A stretch of DNA of 64,000 bases from Aplectana chamaeleonis (taxonomy: Eukaryota > Nematoda > Chromadorea > Rhabditida > Cosmocercidae), in NCBI GenBank assembly GCA_029168955.1, contig JAPDOI010001360.1, positions 62,001-126,000 of the forward strand, given 5' to 3'. The translations under genes and the position numbers were made by a program. The first letter of the stretch is position 1, and each line of letters begins with the position of its first letter. Below the pieces are notes generated by a model. That model searched no databases. It saw only the letters and a program-made list of their open reading frames with translations, and had not been told where the DNA came from. Positions 53,289-64,000 of the stretch are shown piece by piece.

Positions 53289-53585
53289 ATGTTTCAGACT
53301 TTGGTTTTCCTTTGCGTTCTACTCGCTGCAACACGAGTTGATTGCAAATGCCATGATTGCAAGAAGTGGATCAGCGGTGAGCAATTTTCTTATTTTATGC
53401 AGCTAATTTCCTTATCAGCTCCTGTTGTGTACTTTAAGAGACTTTTGCTTAAATTGATTCACTCGGAAAATTTAGACAAATGCTGCATAACTGGCCTGGG
53501 AATATGCTGTGAGTACCGCGATGAGGTAGAAGCCAACGGAGTGACGATTCGTGGAATAAATCTGCCGTCCGAAGAACAGAAATGA
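53289..53585 (+). CDS. Small secreted cysteine-rich protein, two exons
   Basis: Exon 1 is 53289-53376 (donor GC G|GTGAGC), the intron is 53377-53475 (99 nt, phase 1, acceptor AATTTAG) and exon 2 is 53476-53585, ending TGA. The spliced product is 65 residues. Residues 1-17 or so are a signal peptide (MFQTLVFLCVLLAATRV). The mature part has Cys at 19, 21, 24, 32, 33, 40 and 41, a CxCxxC then CC then CC pattern, followed by an acidic Cys-free tail (RDEVEANGVTIRG). Reading through the intron also stays open, but it would add a non-Cys insert and lacks sense. A TATA box upstream and AATAAA at 53621 complete the gene. I do not recognise the family. An extracellular or secreted effector-like role is only inferred. 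Confidence 0.7.
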   Translation: MFQTLVFLCVLLAATRVDCKCHDCKKWISGEQFSYFMQLISLSAPVVYFKRLLLKLIHSENLDKCCITGLGICCEYRDEVEANGVTIRGINLPSEEQK

Positions 53586-53620
53586 GAACTGCATAAAATT
53601 AATAGAATAGAATATAAATC

Positions 53621-53626
53621 AATAAA
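53621..53626 (+). terminator. Polyadenylation signal AATAAA
   Basis: Located 36 bases after the stop codon of the small secreted-protein gene. Confidence 0.65.
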
Positions 53627-53639
53627 GGCTTTTTTCCGA

Positions 53640-55120
53640 ATTGTCAAAGTTGTGAAGCTATGTAGCTCATGCATTGAAAAAGAAGCGAGGTCTGTGAGTG
53701 CTGGCGAAAGGATCCACTAGGGAACTTCGCAGGAAGTTCCCCCGCATCACAAAGCTGATGTACGTACATGTTTCCTCGTAAACTCTGCCAGGAGCTTAGG
53801 GTAAACGCACTCTAGCGACGGTAAAAGAGCGAATTTCTTCCGCGTGCGTCATGTCAGAACGTAGAGCTCGGCTTCGATTCTCCGATGTGTACTGTGCTTG
53901 CAATCCAAGAGTCTTGTATGCAGATTTCCATTTCCAACTGAACCAAGCTAAAGCTCCTGCTTGTGATAACTTCAAAGATGCGTTACCACGACGTGATACC
54001 ATGACAGATCAAAACATATATTTTTACATTGTTACATTACGCAGCCACACTCAGCATTCAAGCGGAAACCATTCGATCGCTAGCCGTCACTTCCCACCAA
54101 GTAGCGTCGCGGCTTGCTAGTTGAATGACGTGGACCATTAATAGGCAATTACAGAGCGCAAGACGCCCATTTACTCATGGAAATGAGCTACGGAGAATCA
54201 ACTTTTACTTTTGAGCCTCCAACCTTTTAGTGGTCAATATTGATACACAAGTTTGCTTTGAAAGCATCGTACGCGCTGAAAACCGTTTCTTCTGCTCAAT
54301 CCATTGATTTAGTATTCGTGGTATTCCGGTCAGAAGGGCCGACCCTTCTTCAGGCATCTGTCACAATTTGTCCATCGCCACCATGGATATGCGAAAATCC
54401 CATTTCCGCAGTTCAATTGGCCTTGAACTTCCGAGTTCCGTAAATATGTGTGGAGACCGGAAAAAATGCGGAAATAATCTCAATCTGCATCCGCTGACAG
54501 AAGTTGAAGAGTTGAGACTCGTCACTGTTTCGATGACGCCGTCAGCAAGTATACATTGTTGGAAAGGGTAGCGGCAAGTGTCTACACCAAAAGGAAGGAA
54601 GGGGATGTCTTAAAAGTAGAGCATCCCCGTAAAGCTGCTGTAATGGTGTATATGTAGATGTGTGGGCTGCTAAAGGAAGTGTCCACGAGATCATTCTCGA
54701 GTTTTCACCAGAAAACGAATGTTTAGGGTATTTCACTAGTGAAGAAGGAATCATGAAAAACGCTGCGAAACAGCTAAAATTAGCTTTTGCTCTTGAAAGC
54801 TACATTTTAATAGTGGACCAGTTGCGCGGGCATGGATATGAAATAGACACTAGAGGTAATTAGCACAAGACAGGAGTAAGAGAGATAAGACATGGAAATA
54901 TAGCCGCTTCACAAATCTAGCAAATTTTCAAAAGTATCTGAGCAGAACAGCATGTGCGAATGCGCCCCAATGCTAAAACTCAGCCGCGCTCACGCTCCAA
55001 GGCTAATTGAGAAGTGGACCAAACTCGTTCACGGTAAACTCGACCGCGAGCAGATATCGGAGCCGATCAAAGCTCCTTTGGGCTAGTTTTTGTTCGTTCT
55101 TTTGGGTTATAACGATATCA
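53640..55120. other. No gene recognised; one MITE terminus
   Basis: AAGCATCGTACGCGCTGAAA near 54258 is an isolated end of the MITE subfamily at 11973. A frame at 54660-54863 reads VHEIILEFSPENECLGYFT and ALESYILIVDQLRGHG, which looks protein-like but has no start, splice context or recognised domain. Confidence 0.4.
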
Positions 55121-55180
55121 CATGTGGATTATCCCGATGGCTTCAACCACGATCTCCGTGTGAAGAACCTTCCCCCCCTA

Positions 55181-55313
55181 GCCGTGGGGACCATCCCCTC
55201 AGCGGCCAAAAATTATTCTTTGGTTTCTGAGTGAATCTTCAAAGTCGACTTTAGGTCACCTTCCAGGACCGGCCTCAAAATGCCGAATGAGCATTCGGTG
55301 AGATGGATCACCT
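55181..55313 (-). ncRNA. Structured-RNA module, copy D (TATA decayed)
   Basis: On the minus strand: a decayed TATA position (TTTGAAAGG), hairpin 1 CGGC...GCCG, hairpin 2 GTGA...TCAC with an inner AAAGTCGACTTT, the Sm-like site AATTTTTGG (about 55205-55213) and hairpin 3 GCCG-CTGA-GGGGA-TGG-TCCCC-A-CGGC (55181-55207). The next 60 bases resemble copy A. A short tandem repeat, TATGCTATAGCGATGCTATG, lies at 55390-55470 on its upstream side. Confidence 0.5.
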
Positions 55314-55389
55314 TTCAAACCCTTTGGTTCAATTGCCCTAAGCATGATACTCATACCAGAAAAGAACTCATGTTCAAACAAGTTCAAGA

Positions 55390-55470
55390 TTGCTATGCCA
55401 TAGCGATGCTGTCTCGCGCTTCGCATGTTTCGCTATGCTATAGCGATGCTATGTCGCGCAAAAGCTGCAT
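55390..55470. repeat. Tandem repeat beside module D
   Basis: Two to three copies of CTATGCYATAGCGATGCTRT followed by TCGCGC. Confidence 0.7.
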
Positions 55471-56318
55471 TTCAGTGCCATCGCGAAGCAATAGTCATGC
55501 GAAAATTCTCAGAGTTCTAGCCTCTGGATGCGGCGACCTCAGTAAAATCGTTCAGGTCGATATGAATAAATCTGCGCACCTATATACGAATGTTGAGGGG
55601 AGAAAGTAAGTAAGCAATAGCGTAAAAAATTACTGAAAAAGCGCGGAGATATCGAAACATTGCTCGAAAGCTCTTAGAAGTGAGCGCAGAATTCAAAACA
55701 CCGGATATTACTTCAGTGGGAGTGGATGGAAAATCGGAAACATTATCTCACGCACTCGCGGAGTTGGACGGCAGCACAATGGGTACTGCATCCCAGGGTT
55801 GACTTCGGACTAAACCCCCCCCCGTTTCTAGCAGCAGGCGTTACCACCAGCGGCATGTGCTGCCATGGGTTCAGGCCAGGTATGAGTGGAATTTCGATTT
55901 TCGTGAATTTTTCGGCCTCGGCTTTCCGCTTTCCGATTTTCGAAACGTTAAAACTTGTTTCTATTTCCGTTCTGCTCTAGTGTGTTGCTGACCCCTTTTT
56001 CGTCGAACTTAAACCTCTATTGGTTTTTCTGAATCTATTTCTGAGCCTAACCTATTCCTGAACTTAATTAGGAATCTATCATATTCTCAAGCCTAGCCTA
56101 TAGAATCTCGACAAAAGTTTATCAAAGGAAAATTTATACAATTAACTCATCACTTACAGTATCACTAAGACCGTGTACAAAATGAGAACTAATGTGAGCT
56201 AATCTAACAAAGCTAATAATCGAGAAAAAGAAGGTTTTTTTCAAACATCTCGATATTTATAAATATGAACAAATGGTAAATGAAATTGAAGTCATAAAAT
56301 TAATGTGGGCATTGTGAT

Positions 56319-57056
56319 ATACTCTGCCAACGCGTAGGTAGATGCCTCCGAGGGCGGGGCCTGAAACGCCGCCCCATTCCATGTAGCGGTAAACTACGGG
56401 TTTTGGCTACGTTAGCTAAAACCCGCATATTTTAGTGTCAAGGCTACAAGGGTGCAAATTCTGCGCGTATTCTACGTAAAAACGAAGGCTAAATTCGGAA
56501 ATTTGATCGCTCTAACGCTAAACCCGTATATTCTCGCTATAATTTTGTAGCGAGAATCTACCGATTTAGCGACAGCCTGTGTTGGAATGCAATCTCAACC
56601 CGCGTTGGGTGCGCGGAACGCAGGGATGCAGTTCGAACAGTGTTGGCCCAGTCAACCCACGGGTAACTTGACATTCTGTGGGTGGTCGTGGAGGGTGACC
56701 CCGTGTCGCTCTCTGGAGGCCCTTGCAAGGGATAATTCTGGCCGCTGGGATGCTGCAGGCCGTGGGGAAGAAACGGCGATGCGCTCGATCGCAGCGGGGA
56801 TCGCCTTCCTAGTACAGATCAAGACTGGGTTGGTCGATCGACCCAGTGCTGGAACGAGAATAAGCGTGGAATATGCGGGTGCTGTAGCGAGAATTTGCGT
56901 AGAATATCCGGGCGCTGTAGCTAAAAGTTCACCAACTGAGGCTTAACCTTCAGTAACTTACGTAAATTCTCGTGTCAAAATCAGACTAGATGCCTCCGAA
57001 AACCTGGGCGTCTCTGGTTTCCGTGTGAGGCATCTAGCTACGCGTTGGCGGAGTAA
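56319..57056 (+). mobile_element. TIR element E carrying a diverged structured-RNA module
   Basis: Ends ATACTCTGCCAACGCGTAGG (56319) and CTACGCGTTGGCGGAGTAAT (57038-57057). Arrays of GTAGCGAGAAT and TATTCTACGTA words lie on both sides of the module, in inverted orientation to each other. About 738 bp. Confidence 0.7.
56660..56768 (+). ncRNA. Structured-RNA module, copy E (diverged)
   Basis: GGAGGGTGACCCCGTGTCGC then CTCTCTGGAGGCC matches copy B (GGAAGGTGACTTCGAGTCCC then CTCTCCGGAGGCC), keeping the GAC/GTC stem. The Sm-like site is broken (ATAATTCTGG), and hairpin 3 survives only as GCCGCTGGGATGCTGCAGGC. No TATA was found. Confidence 0.4.
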
Positions 57057-57059
57057 TCT

Positions 57060-59525
57060 ATTGTCAATAATGTCTACAAATGGTGATCAAATGCTAGAGT
57101 ATGTATCCAAAATCTGGGTACGCGTATTATCTAATTATACTGTTCTACATTTTATTTGCACATACGAAACATTAATGAAGGTGAGATCTTGCTAACAAAA
57201 AATCATTTATTTCCTATCGCTCCCTATTCTCAATATTATGGTAAAAAGTTGAATAAAAGGAATCAATGTTTGACTGTCTCAACTGGATCCTTGTTCATTT
57301 GGGATATACGCATTGGGGTTTCAAATCAAGCCTTCTCCTATTTTTCAAAAAAATTTAGAACTTTTTCCGAGTCGAGATTGCACGATTCAGTAGGGCAAAC
57401 GCGACCATTTATCTTTTGTACCAAATTCGACCACATCGCATGGGGAATATTTAGGAAAGTACAGAATTTTTAAGAGCTTTTATTACACTGTACCCTAAAT
57501 TGAATAATCAGTTGCTCATTTGAGACTACAAAGGCAGACCTCAGTTCCCAGGAACAGTTTGAGGCTTCTTTGGTAGGCTTGCGCAGGATTTTTTGATATG
57601 TACGTTCAGAAAATTCGATTCCATAACGACCAGTGGCTGAGTTCAAAGTAGAAATTACATGGAACGCATTCTATAGTGTTGACCCATCTCATTGATGTCA
57701 CACAGTTGGCGAGTGCATGATGGGTCCAAGTCTCACGTTTTGGAGATGCGGTTGAGTTGCTGGGTTGGAATTAGAGTGTGTAGGTTCAGGCGTAGATTCT
57801 GTAACGAGTATATTTACGTGACCGTATGCAGGTGTTGTGGCAAAAGAACTTACCTAGGTTCGGTGAACATTTATGGCATAGGCACATGGGTAGAAGGGAT
57901 CGTCTATAATTCGGCCATAACTCCACAGCAGTTGTTCACCGACCTTGTTGGAGATTTTTGAGGTCTATTCCACTTTGATTCACGTTTTAAATACTTTTAT
58001 GTTTAGTTTCATAATTCCTTTAAAGTTGAAACATTGGAAAATTCGTGGTTAGAAGCCCTTTGACGTCTTTTAGGTTGTCACATGCGTGCTGTAGGTGTTG
58101 TGGCAAATGAACTTACCGAGGCTCGGTGAGCATTTATGGCATTCCGTGAGCATTTATGGCAATTAATGTAAGCATGTTTCGCACTGTGGTTAGAAGAGAC
58201 AGTCGATTGTTATGCAACCATTGTAATTACTTAGCCTGGTGTGCAACCACAATGATCTTCTCTTTTGTAGCATTTAATATCAACCGCAGATCTACAAGTA
58301 TTTTAATTTTTTCAGGGTTTTTAGAGGATCATAGTAATATTTTTTTATTTTGCCTGCTACAACCTCATAAGCGTTTATAAGCCATCAGAAATTATAGAAA
58401 TATGTACAGAAATGTGGATAGGTCGTGCTATCTACACCTGGTCCACAACCCAGCACACTCTTAATTCTACTCTTTATGCAACGAAACATGACAAACAGGA
58501 TAATTACTAAATCTTGAATACAAAATGCAGTAACGGAATATATGAGGGAATCGATTCGGATGAGGCCGCCAGCCTAGACAGGTCACGAAGCCAAGAAGGT
58601 GAGCAGCAACGGGAATCGGGATATTGGGTTCACAAAGGTTTTGCCCAGTCACCTATAGAGGATACTTCAAAGGCGAAAGGGAGTCCACGGAGGAAACGAG
58701 AAGGGGAATATCTATCGTGGGCAGTGCCTGTGACTAACGTTTGGTCTGCATTGCCCTACGCTTTGCACATCAATCTGGGCTGGGATTCCTGAACGTAATG
58801 GGTCCCGGCAGGCTTAGGTTTGGTTAGCTGCCCTAGCTGGGACCAAACCGAACCAAGCCACCACCTCGGAGGTGCGGTTACTTGGAACCCAGGTGTAGCC
58901 CAGTCCTGACCAAACCTAGCGATGACGAATCACTGGTTCGCGAAAGTTTCCAATCTGACCCTGCTGGGACCCCTGGTTTAGCGTTCATGAATCCCAGCCC
59001 TGGTGGTCTGCGACCCATCCACATTACTCGACAAATGAGACTAAGAAGGATGAACAAAAAGGAAGATTGATAATAAATGGAATATATGGAAGAATTCAAG
59101 AATGGATAAATGAGTTTGGGGAAGAGTATTACACTCCCAATCGTTCCTGTTCCTACAACTAGACGAGTGTAACAAGGAGCGTACAGAAGAAAACGGACTT
59201 CCCAGGGACTCCTCAGTAAGGAAAGAAGTCCTCAAAAATTTAGGAAGAAAATGATTCACGTTTGGTAATAGAAAAATAATTCTGTTGCAGCGAATAGCGT
59301 AAAATATAATTAGTAGAATAGAATATGAAGGGAAGAAGGCAAATTCCTGAAGTAAAGAAACGGCGTTCACGAAAGAAAATCAGAAAAAAACCTACGAGCA
59401 TAACGCAGGATCGAATACAGCAGAAACATTAAAGGACGAATGAACCGCCTGTCGTCGACTGCTTCGTGATTGGAGCATGTAATCAATGCACTCCCAATTG
59501 ATGTAAAATGAACGACTATGAAGGC
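57060..59525. other. No gene recognised; a 60-bp duplicated word
   Basis: GGTGTTGTGGCAAAAGAACTTACC at 57830 recurs at 58093 with its flank GGTGAGCATTTATGGCA, which is itself doubled near 58120 and 58145. At 58790-58990 ACCAAACC/GGTTTGGT words recur. No coding signal is convincing. Confidence 0.4.
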
Positions 59526-59530
59526 AGAAA

Positions 59531-59702
59531 TATGTTCTAGTTCCGCAATCGCGTTCAGTCCTCATTACCACAATCGTAGAAGCGTAGCGGTTGTTTTGAG
59601 AATGATTTCTTCATTTCCATAGTTGATTTTTTTAAAAACAACCGTTTCGCTTCTGCGATTGTGATAATGAGGACTGAACGCTATTGCGGAACTGAACATA
59701 TG
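59531..59702. repeat. Inverted repeat, arms about 67 bp
   Basis: TTCCGCAATCGCGTTCAGTC and GACTGAACGCTATTGCGGAA mark the arms. The inner parts pair TCGTAGAAGCG with CGCTTCTGCGA. Confidence 0.85.
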
Positions 59703-59779
59703 TAATTTTTCTAACAGTCATTTTTATAAAGCATTACAGTGATTGCTACATTATGTGCTGTAATCCACAGTTCTCCACA

Positions 59780-59870
59780 GATTGTTGAAAAGAAAAGAAG
59801 AATCGTCCAGAATGCGTTAATTGTTGAATGATTGTTGAAAAGAAAAGAAGAAACTTCCAGAATGTGTTAA
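59780..59870. repeat. Tandem duplication, about 51 bp
   Basis: GATTGTTGAAAAGAAAAGAA starts two consecutive units, each ending near CCAGAATGYGTTAAT. Confidence 0.85.
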
Positions 59871-60525
59871 TATTTAGAGACTGCACAATTTATGTAGATC
59901 ATTATTTGTTGAAAGTATTGTAGTAGCATTGATCAGTGCTCGACCACAGTTGTCTATTAATTTATACTTGTATAAAATCAGATGCAAAACTAGTCGAGGC
60001 TGAGCCACTCAAGAAAATGGAAGGATTCATCCAAGAAAATGAAAATTCGTCCTTGTATCAAAAGTCATTGTTTTCATGGGAACTCCATGGAAATACATCG
60101 ACTTCTGAAAGCGGTATCACTCGTTGCTCATTTAAATACTGAGTGCCCCCCCCCCCGACTAGTTTTGCACATAAACAAATCCATTTGCATGGATACATTA
60201 GAAAATGCAAATTGTAGTCACATTTCTATCGTAGCCATTTTTGCTGAGAATATGGCCTAACTGCTTAATTCTATCCAGCAAATCATGGAAGAATGTGCAT
60301 GACCTAGAAGTACTGAGAGTTTCAGTGTAAATTGTAGCTCTTTTAATACTATTGGAAATGCATGAGTCTGTACGTCGTAGACGTTTAACCTCAAAATTGA
60401 AACTCCGTGTCATTATAAAGTTTAGTGTGGATGCGATTATTTGATATGCTTATTTTCAGATCTAATAACAGCAAGAAAACTCATTTGAATAAGTAGTTGC
60501 AAGACTGAGTGAATCTAAGTATACA

Positions 60526-61336
60526 TTTCTGAAAGTTGGGCTCCGCAGAAAAGGTCAAGGATTTGGCATTGCTCCTAAATGTTGTGAAATTGTTTTATTG
60601 GATTTGGCTCTCAACTTGATTTTTCAAATGTAGTGAAATTGTCGAATTGATTTGGCTGTGATGATACTATATGCAGATAACATAATCACTAAATGTAGTG
60701 AAAATGTTGCAAACGGATTTGGCAGGAGCTCTATCAATTATCACAGTCAAATCACCCGTCAGAAGGGGTTTTCCTTGGAGCGCATATTGAATCGAATGAG
60801 AACAGGAATAAACCTAGCAGCAAAAACGTTTCTATACAATGCGAACCGTGAAAGCGTTGAGGACACGAAGACATAGAGTCAGTAGCGAGTAAATTGCGTT
60901 AGATTTCGTTTTCATGATTTTTATCTCATCGGTGAGGGAAGGTCTGGTACCTTATTGTTAGTGGGAGCTACACTGAAAAGGCAGAATAGCATTCGAAAAC
61001 CTTAATTCTAGCCCATAAGGCCACGTTTCGTTCAGCATTGTTGACTGAGGATTATTATTTTTTTTCTTTTTGTCTTCACTCGCTCGCCAGAGGACCTTCT
61101 GACGCGTGATTTGACTGTGATAATTCATAGAGCTCCAGCCAAATTCGTTTGCAACAATTTCACTACATTTAATGATTATGTTATCTGCATATAGTATCAT
61201 CACAGCCAAATCAATTCGACAATTTCACTACATTTGAAAAATCAAGTTGAGAGCCAAATCCACTAAAACAATTTCACGACATTTAGGAGCAATGCCAAAT
61301 CCTTGACCTTTTCTGCGGAGCCCAACTTTCAGAAAT
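60526..61336. mobile_element. Fold-back element, arms about 240 bp
   Basis: ATTTCTGAAAGTTGGGCTCC at 60526 and GGAGCCCAACTTTCAGAAAT near 61317-61336 are the ends. The arms continue to CACAGTCAAATCACCCGTCAGA (left) and TCTGACGCGTGATTTGACTGTG (right). There is a unique loop of about 310 bases. No coding sense. Confidence 0.85.
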
Positions 61337-61558
61337 TTCACAACTTTTACAAGGGTTTCCCTTCTACAATATCGTCAAGCTCTAAAAGGCAAGTTGTTTT
61401 TCTTCAAGACATAGTGGTAGAAATGAAGAAACAGCTGCTAGGATTGCAAGATAATAGTTGCAACGCGGCTTCCTACAGACAAGATACAAGGCATATACTT
61501 TTTGAATTTAAAAGTCGAGAAAATGAAGAAATGAGTTTTTAAAATGACCCAATTGTAC

Positions 61559-61790
61559 AGGGTTGGGGCACAATCCTAGACGGGGAGAGGCACCCACCAT
61601 TCAAGACAGAAGTGAAATGAACCGCCGATTGGTAAGGCAACCAGTCGAAGTATTTTCATGAAGTTTCTATAAAAACAATGATTGATAGCAGTATCAGACA
61701 TCTTTTTATCAGAATTTTTCATCATTTCTATGAGTGAATCTTGGGTGGCCTCACCCCGTCTAGGATAGACCCAGGGTCAGTCGCTCTAGC
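61559..61790. repeat. Inverted repeat, small MITE candidate
   Basis: ATCCTAGACGGGGAGAGGCA at about 61576 and TGGCCTCACCCCGTCTAGGAT near 61746. Confidence 0.7.
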
Positions 61791-62605
61791 CAAACTTCAC
61801 CGGTTCTTGATGACGTGGCTCGTCTGCGCCGGCCCATATGTCTTATTCGGAACAAGAACGAGAGTTAAAGACATCGTACGCGCAGAAAACCGTATATTAT
61901 TTTTTCATGTTTTTGCGTAGCTTGGCCCCTCTAGTGAACGAAAATGTTGAAGGGGCCCATGAAAAACCTTTCATTCTTCTTTCATCTCCTTCTTCATTAA
62001 AGAAAAGTCAATCGGAACACATTGTAAATACGAATTTGAATTTCGCGCCAAAATCATTTTCGGAGTTTTTCTGCATGTGGAGTTCGTGCCGTAACTATTT
62101 TTCCTGTTGTCTTACGGTCGCACCAACATTCTAGGAAAGTGTTAGATGACTGGTGAGATTTGGTGGCGGATATTATTCTTTGACGCCTTCCAACCTCATC
62201 GTCCAACGTTTTTGACGCGCCAAAGTTTACCAGTGTGGTCTACCGGGCTCAATCATAAAATTGAGCCTGAAAAATGGAAAATGATTTCCAGCGCGAAGGA
62301 TTGTTAAGTGCGCCAGAAGAGGACCACCGTAATCTTAGGAATGATGTTATTCGGCTCTCTTAAACAAATTTGATGATACCCAATTGATCAATGATAAAGA
62401 TAAAAGAAGTGAAGAGCGGTGTGTCACAGTCCTTCTCCAGAGTTCAGCAGTTGAGCCTGGACTACAAAGCAGAAAAACAACACCACCGGTGGTGAAGATG
62501 TAGCGAATTTGGAGTCAGAACTTAGAAAATTTTAGAGCCAACTCGAGTGAGATTACGATAGCCTTGTTCTGGCGCACTTGCCTATCGCTCTTGTTGATTC
62601 GGGGG
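61791..62605. other. No gene recognised; one MITE terminus
   Basis: GACATCGTACGCGCAGAAAACCG near 61866 is an isolated end of the subfamily at 11973. Otherwise featureless. Confidence 0.4.
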
Positions 62606-62607
62606 CA

Positions 62608-64000
62608 TGACTTGCATACGGTGTCCTGGACATTAAACGGAGGTCCTGCGCACGTCCTTTGATGTTCTGCACACTCCTACTAAGGTCCTGCACACGTTCC
62701 ATGATGTCCTGCACTCTCCTACTGAGATCCTGCACATATTCTACGACGTCCTGCACACCCCTTCTGGGGTCCTGCACAGGTCCCATAATGTCCTGAACAC
62801 TCCTACTGAGGTCCTGCACACATTATACGACGTCCTGCACACCCCTAATGGGATGCTGCACAGGTCCCATAATGTCCTGCACACTCCTACTGAGGTCCTG
62901 CACACATTCTACCACATCCTGCACACCCCTACTGGGGTCCTGCACACGTCCCATGATGTCCTGCCCACTTCTACTACGGTCCTGCACACGTACAATGATG
63001 TCCTGCACACTCCTACTGAGGTCCTGCACAGGTCCCATGGTGTCCTGCACACTCCTACTAAAGTTTTGCACACGATCCATGATGTTCTGCACACCTACTG
63101 AGGTTCTGCACAGGTCCCATGATGTCCTGCACACTCCTACTGAGGTCCTGCACAGGTCCCATGATGTCCTGCACACTCCTACTAAGGTCTTGCACACGTT
63201 CCATGATGTCCTGCACACTCCTACCGAGGTCCTGCACAGGTCCCATGATGTCCTGCACACTCCTACTAAGGTCTTGCACACGTTCCATGATGTCCTGCAC
63301 ACTCCTACTGAGGTCCTGCACATATTCCACGACGTCCTGCACACCCCTACTGGGGTCCTGCACACGTCCTATGATTTCCTGCCCACTCCTACTACGGTCC
63401 TGCACACGTTCCATGATGTCCTGCACACTCCTACTGAGGTCCTGCACAGGTCCCATGATGTCCTGCACACTCCTACTAAGGTCTTACCCACGTTCCATGA
63501 TGTCCTGCACACTCCTACTGAGGTCCTGCACACATTCTACGACGTCCTGCACACCCTTACTGGGATCCTGCACAGGTTCCATGATGTCCTGCACACTCCT
63601 ACTAAGGTCTTGCACACGTTCCATGATGTCCTGCACACTCCTACTGAGGTGCACAGGTCCCATGATGTCCTGCACACTCCTACTAAGGTCTTGCACACGT
63701 TCCATAATGTCCTGCACACTCCTACTGAGGTCTTGCACACGTTCCATGATGTCCTGCCCACTCCTACTGAGGTCCTGCACACATTCTACGACGTCCTGCA
63801 CACCCCTACTGGGGTCCTGCACACGTTCCATGATGTCCTGCACACTCCTACTGAGGTCTTGCACACGTTCCATGATGTCCTGCCCACTCCTACTGAGGTC
63901 CTGCACACATTCTACGACGTCCTGCACACCCCTACTGGGGTCCTGCACACGTTCCATGATGTCCTGCACACTCCTACTGAGGCCCTGCCCACATTCTACG
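62608..64000. repeat. 42-bp minisatellite, right array, runs off the window
   Basis: More than 30 copies of a 42-bp unit made of two 21-bp halves: GATGTCCTGCACACTCCTACT and GAGGTCCTGCACACGTTCCAT. Variation is largely at the third half-positions (ACGTTCCAT, AGGTCCCAT, ACATTCTAC). With no stops in the unit, two minus-strand frames stay open for up to 180 codons (VQDLSRS and CRTSVGV types). I do not regard these as genes. Confidence 0.93.

Noticed and set aside
60652..61209. Paired MAVMILYADNII frames on both strands
   Set aside because: They are mirror images created by the fold-back element at 60526-61336.
62823..63969. Long repetitive minus-strand frames up to 180 codons
   Set aside because: They arise from the stop-free 42-bp satellite and are open in two frames at once, with no start or splice context.

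Overview
The window looks like animal, most probably nematode, genomic DNA (rhabditine or strongylid-like). The reasons are one multi-exon glycoside hydrolase gene with short TTTCAG-type acceptors, a small secreted Cys-rich gene with one 99-nt intron, Penelope-like retroelements, Tc1/mariner relics and very dense short inverted-repeat elements. Species cannot be settled by eye. Less than about 3% of the window is recognisable host coding sequence.

Layout. 1-5.3 kb holds a fold-back repeat, a 42-bp minisatellite and a fragment of a widespread animal protein family. 5.3-22.1 kb (+) is the C-terminal half of a GH38 alpha-mannosidase. Its introns have been filled by a TIR element with a structured-RNA module, a degenerate Penelope-like element (PLE1) and strings of TTAA-flanked MITEs. 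22-30 kb is almost purely nested inverted-repeat elements. 30-36 kb has three weak exon candidates, a hAT-type MITE with a perfect 8-bp TSD, a mariner relic and a 139-bp satellite. 37-46 kb carries a 249-bp palindrome, a second mariner relic, an inverted pair of Tc1-like elements (one split by two MITEs at a TTAA whose empty site survives in the other), and the broken copy of a promoter region. 46.9-52.2 kb is one composite Penelope insertion flanked by a 12-bp TSD: a full-length copy, a 5'-truncated tandem copy and an inverted tail, each with a hammerhead ribozyme motif. 52.4-53.6 kb holds the intact version of the duplicated promoter and the small secreted-protein gene. 53.6-64 kb is repeats, ending in a second 42-bp minisatellite that runs off the window.

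Most unusual signal. Five loci (about 6.0, 19.4, 46.6, 55.2 and 56.7 kb) share a module. In four of them it has a TATA-like start region, hairpin 1, hairpin 2, an Sm-like U-rich site and a hairpin with a conserved CUGA internal loop; the fifth is more diverged. Stems change in compensating ways between copies. At least three copies lie inside 0.74-0.79-kb elements with different terminal inverted repeats and GC-rich tandem arrays that differ by locus. The layout resembles nematode SL or SmY RNAs, but no known RNA family could be assigned by eye.
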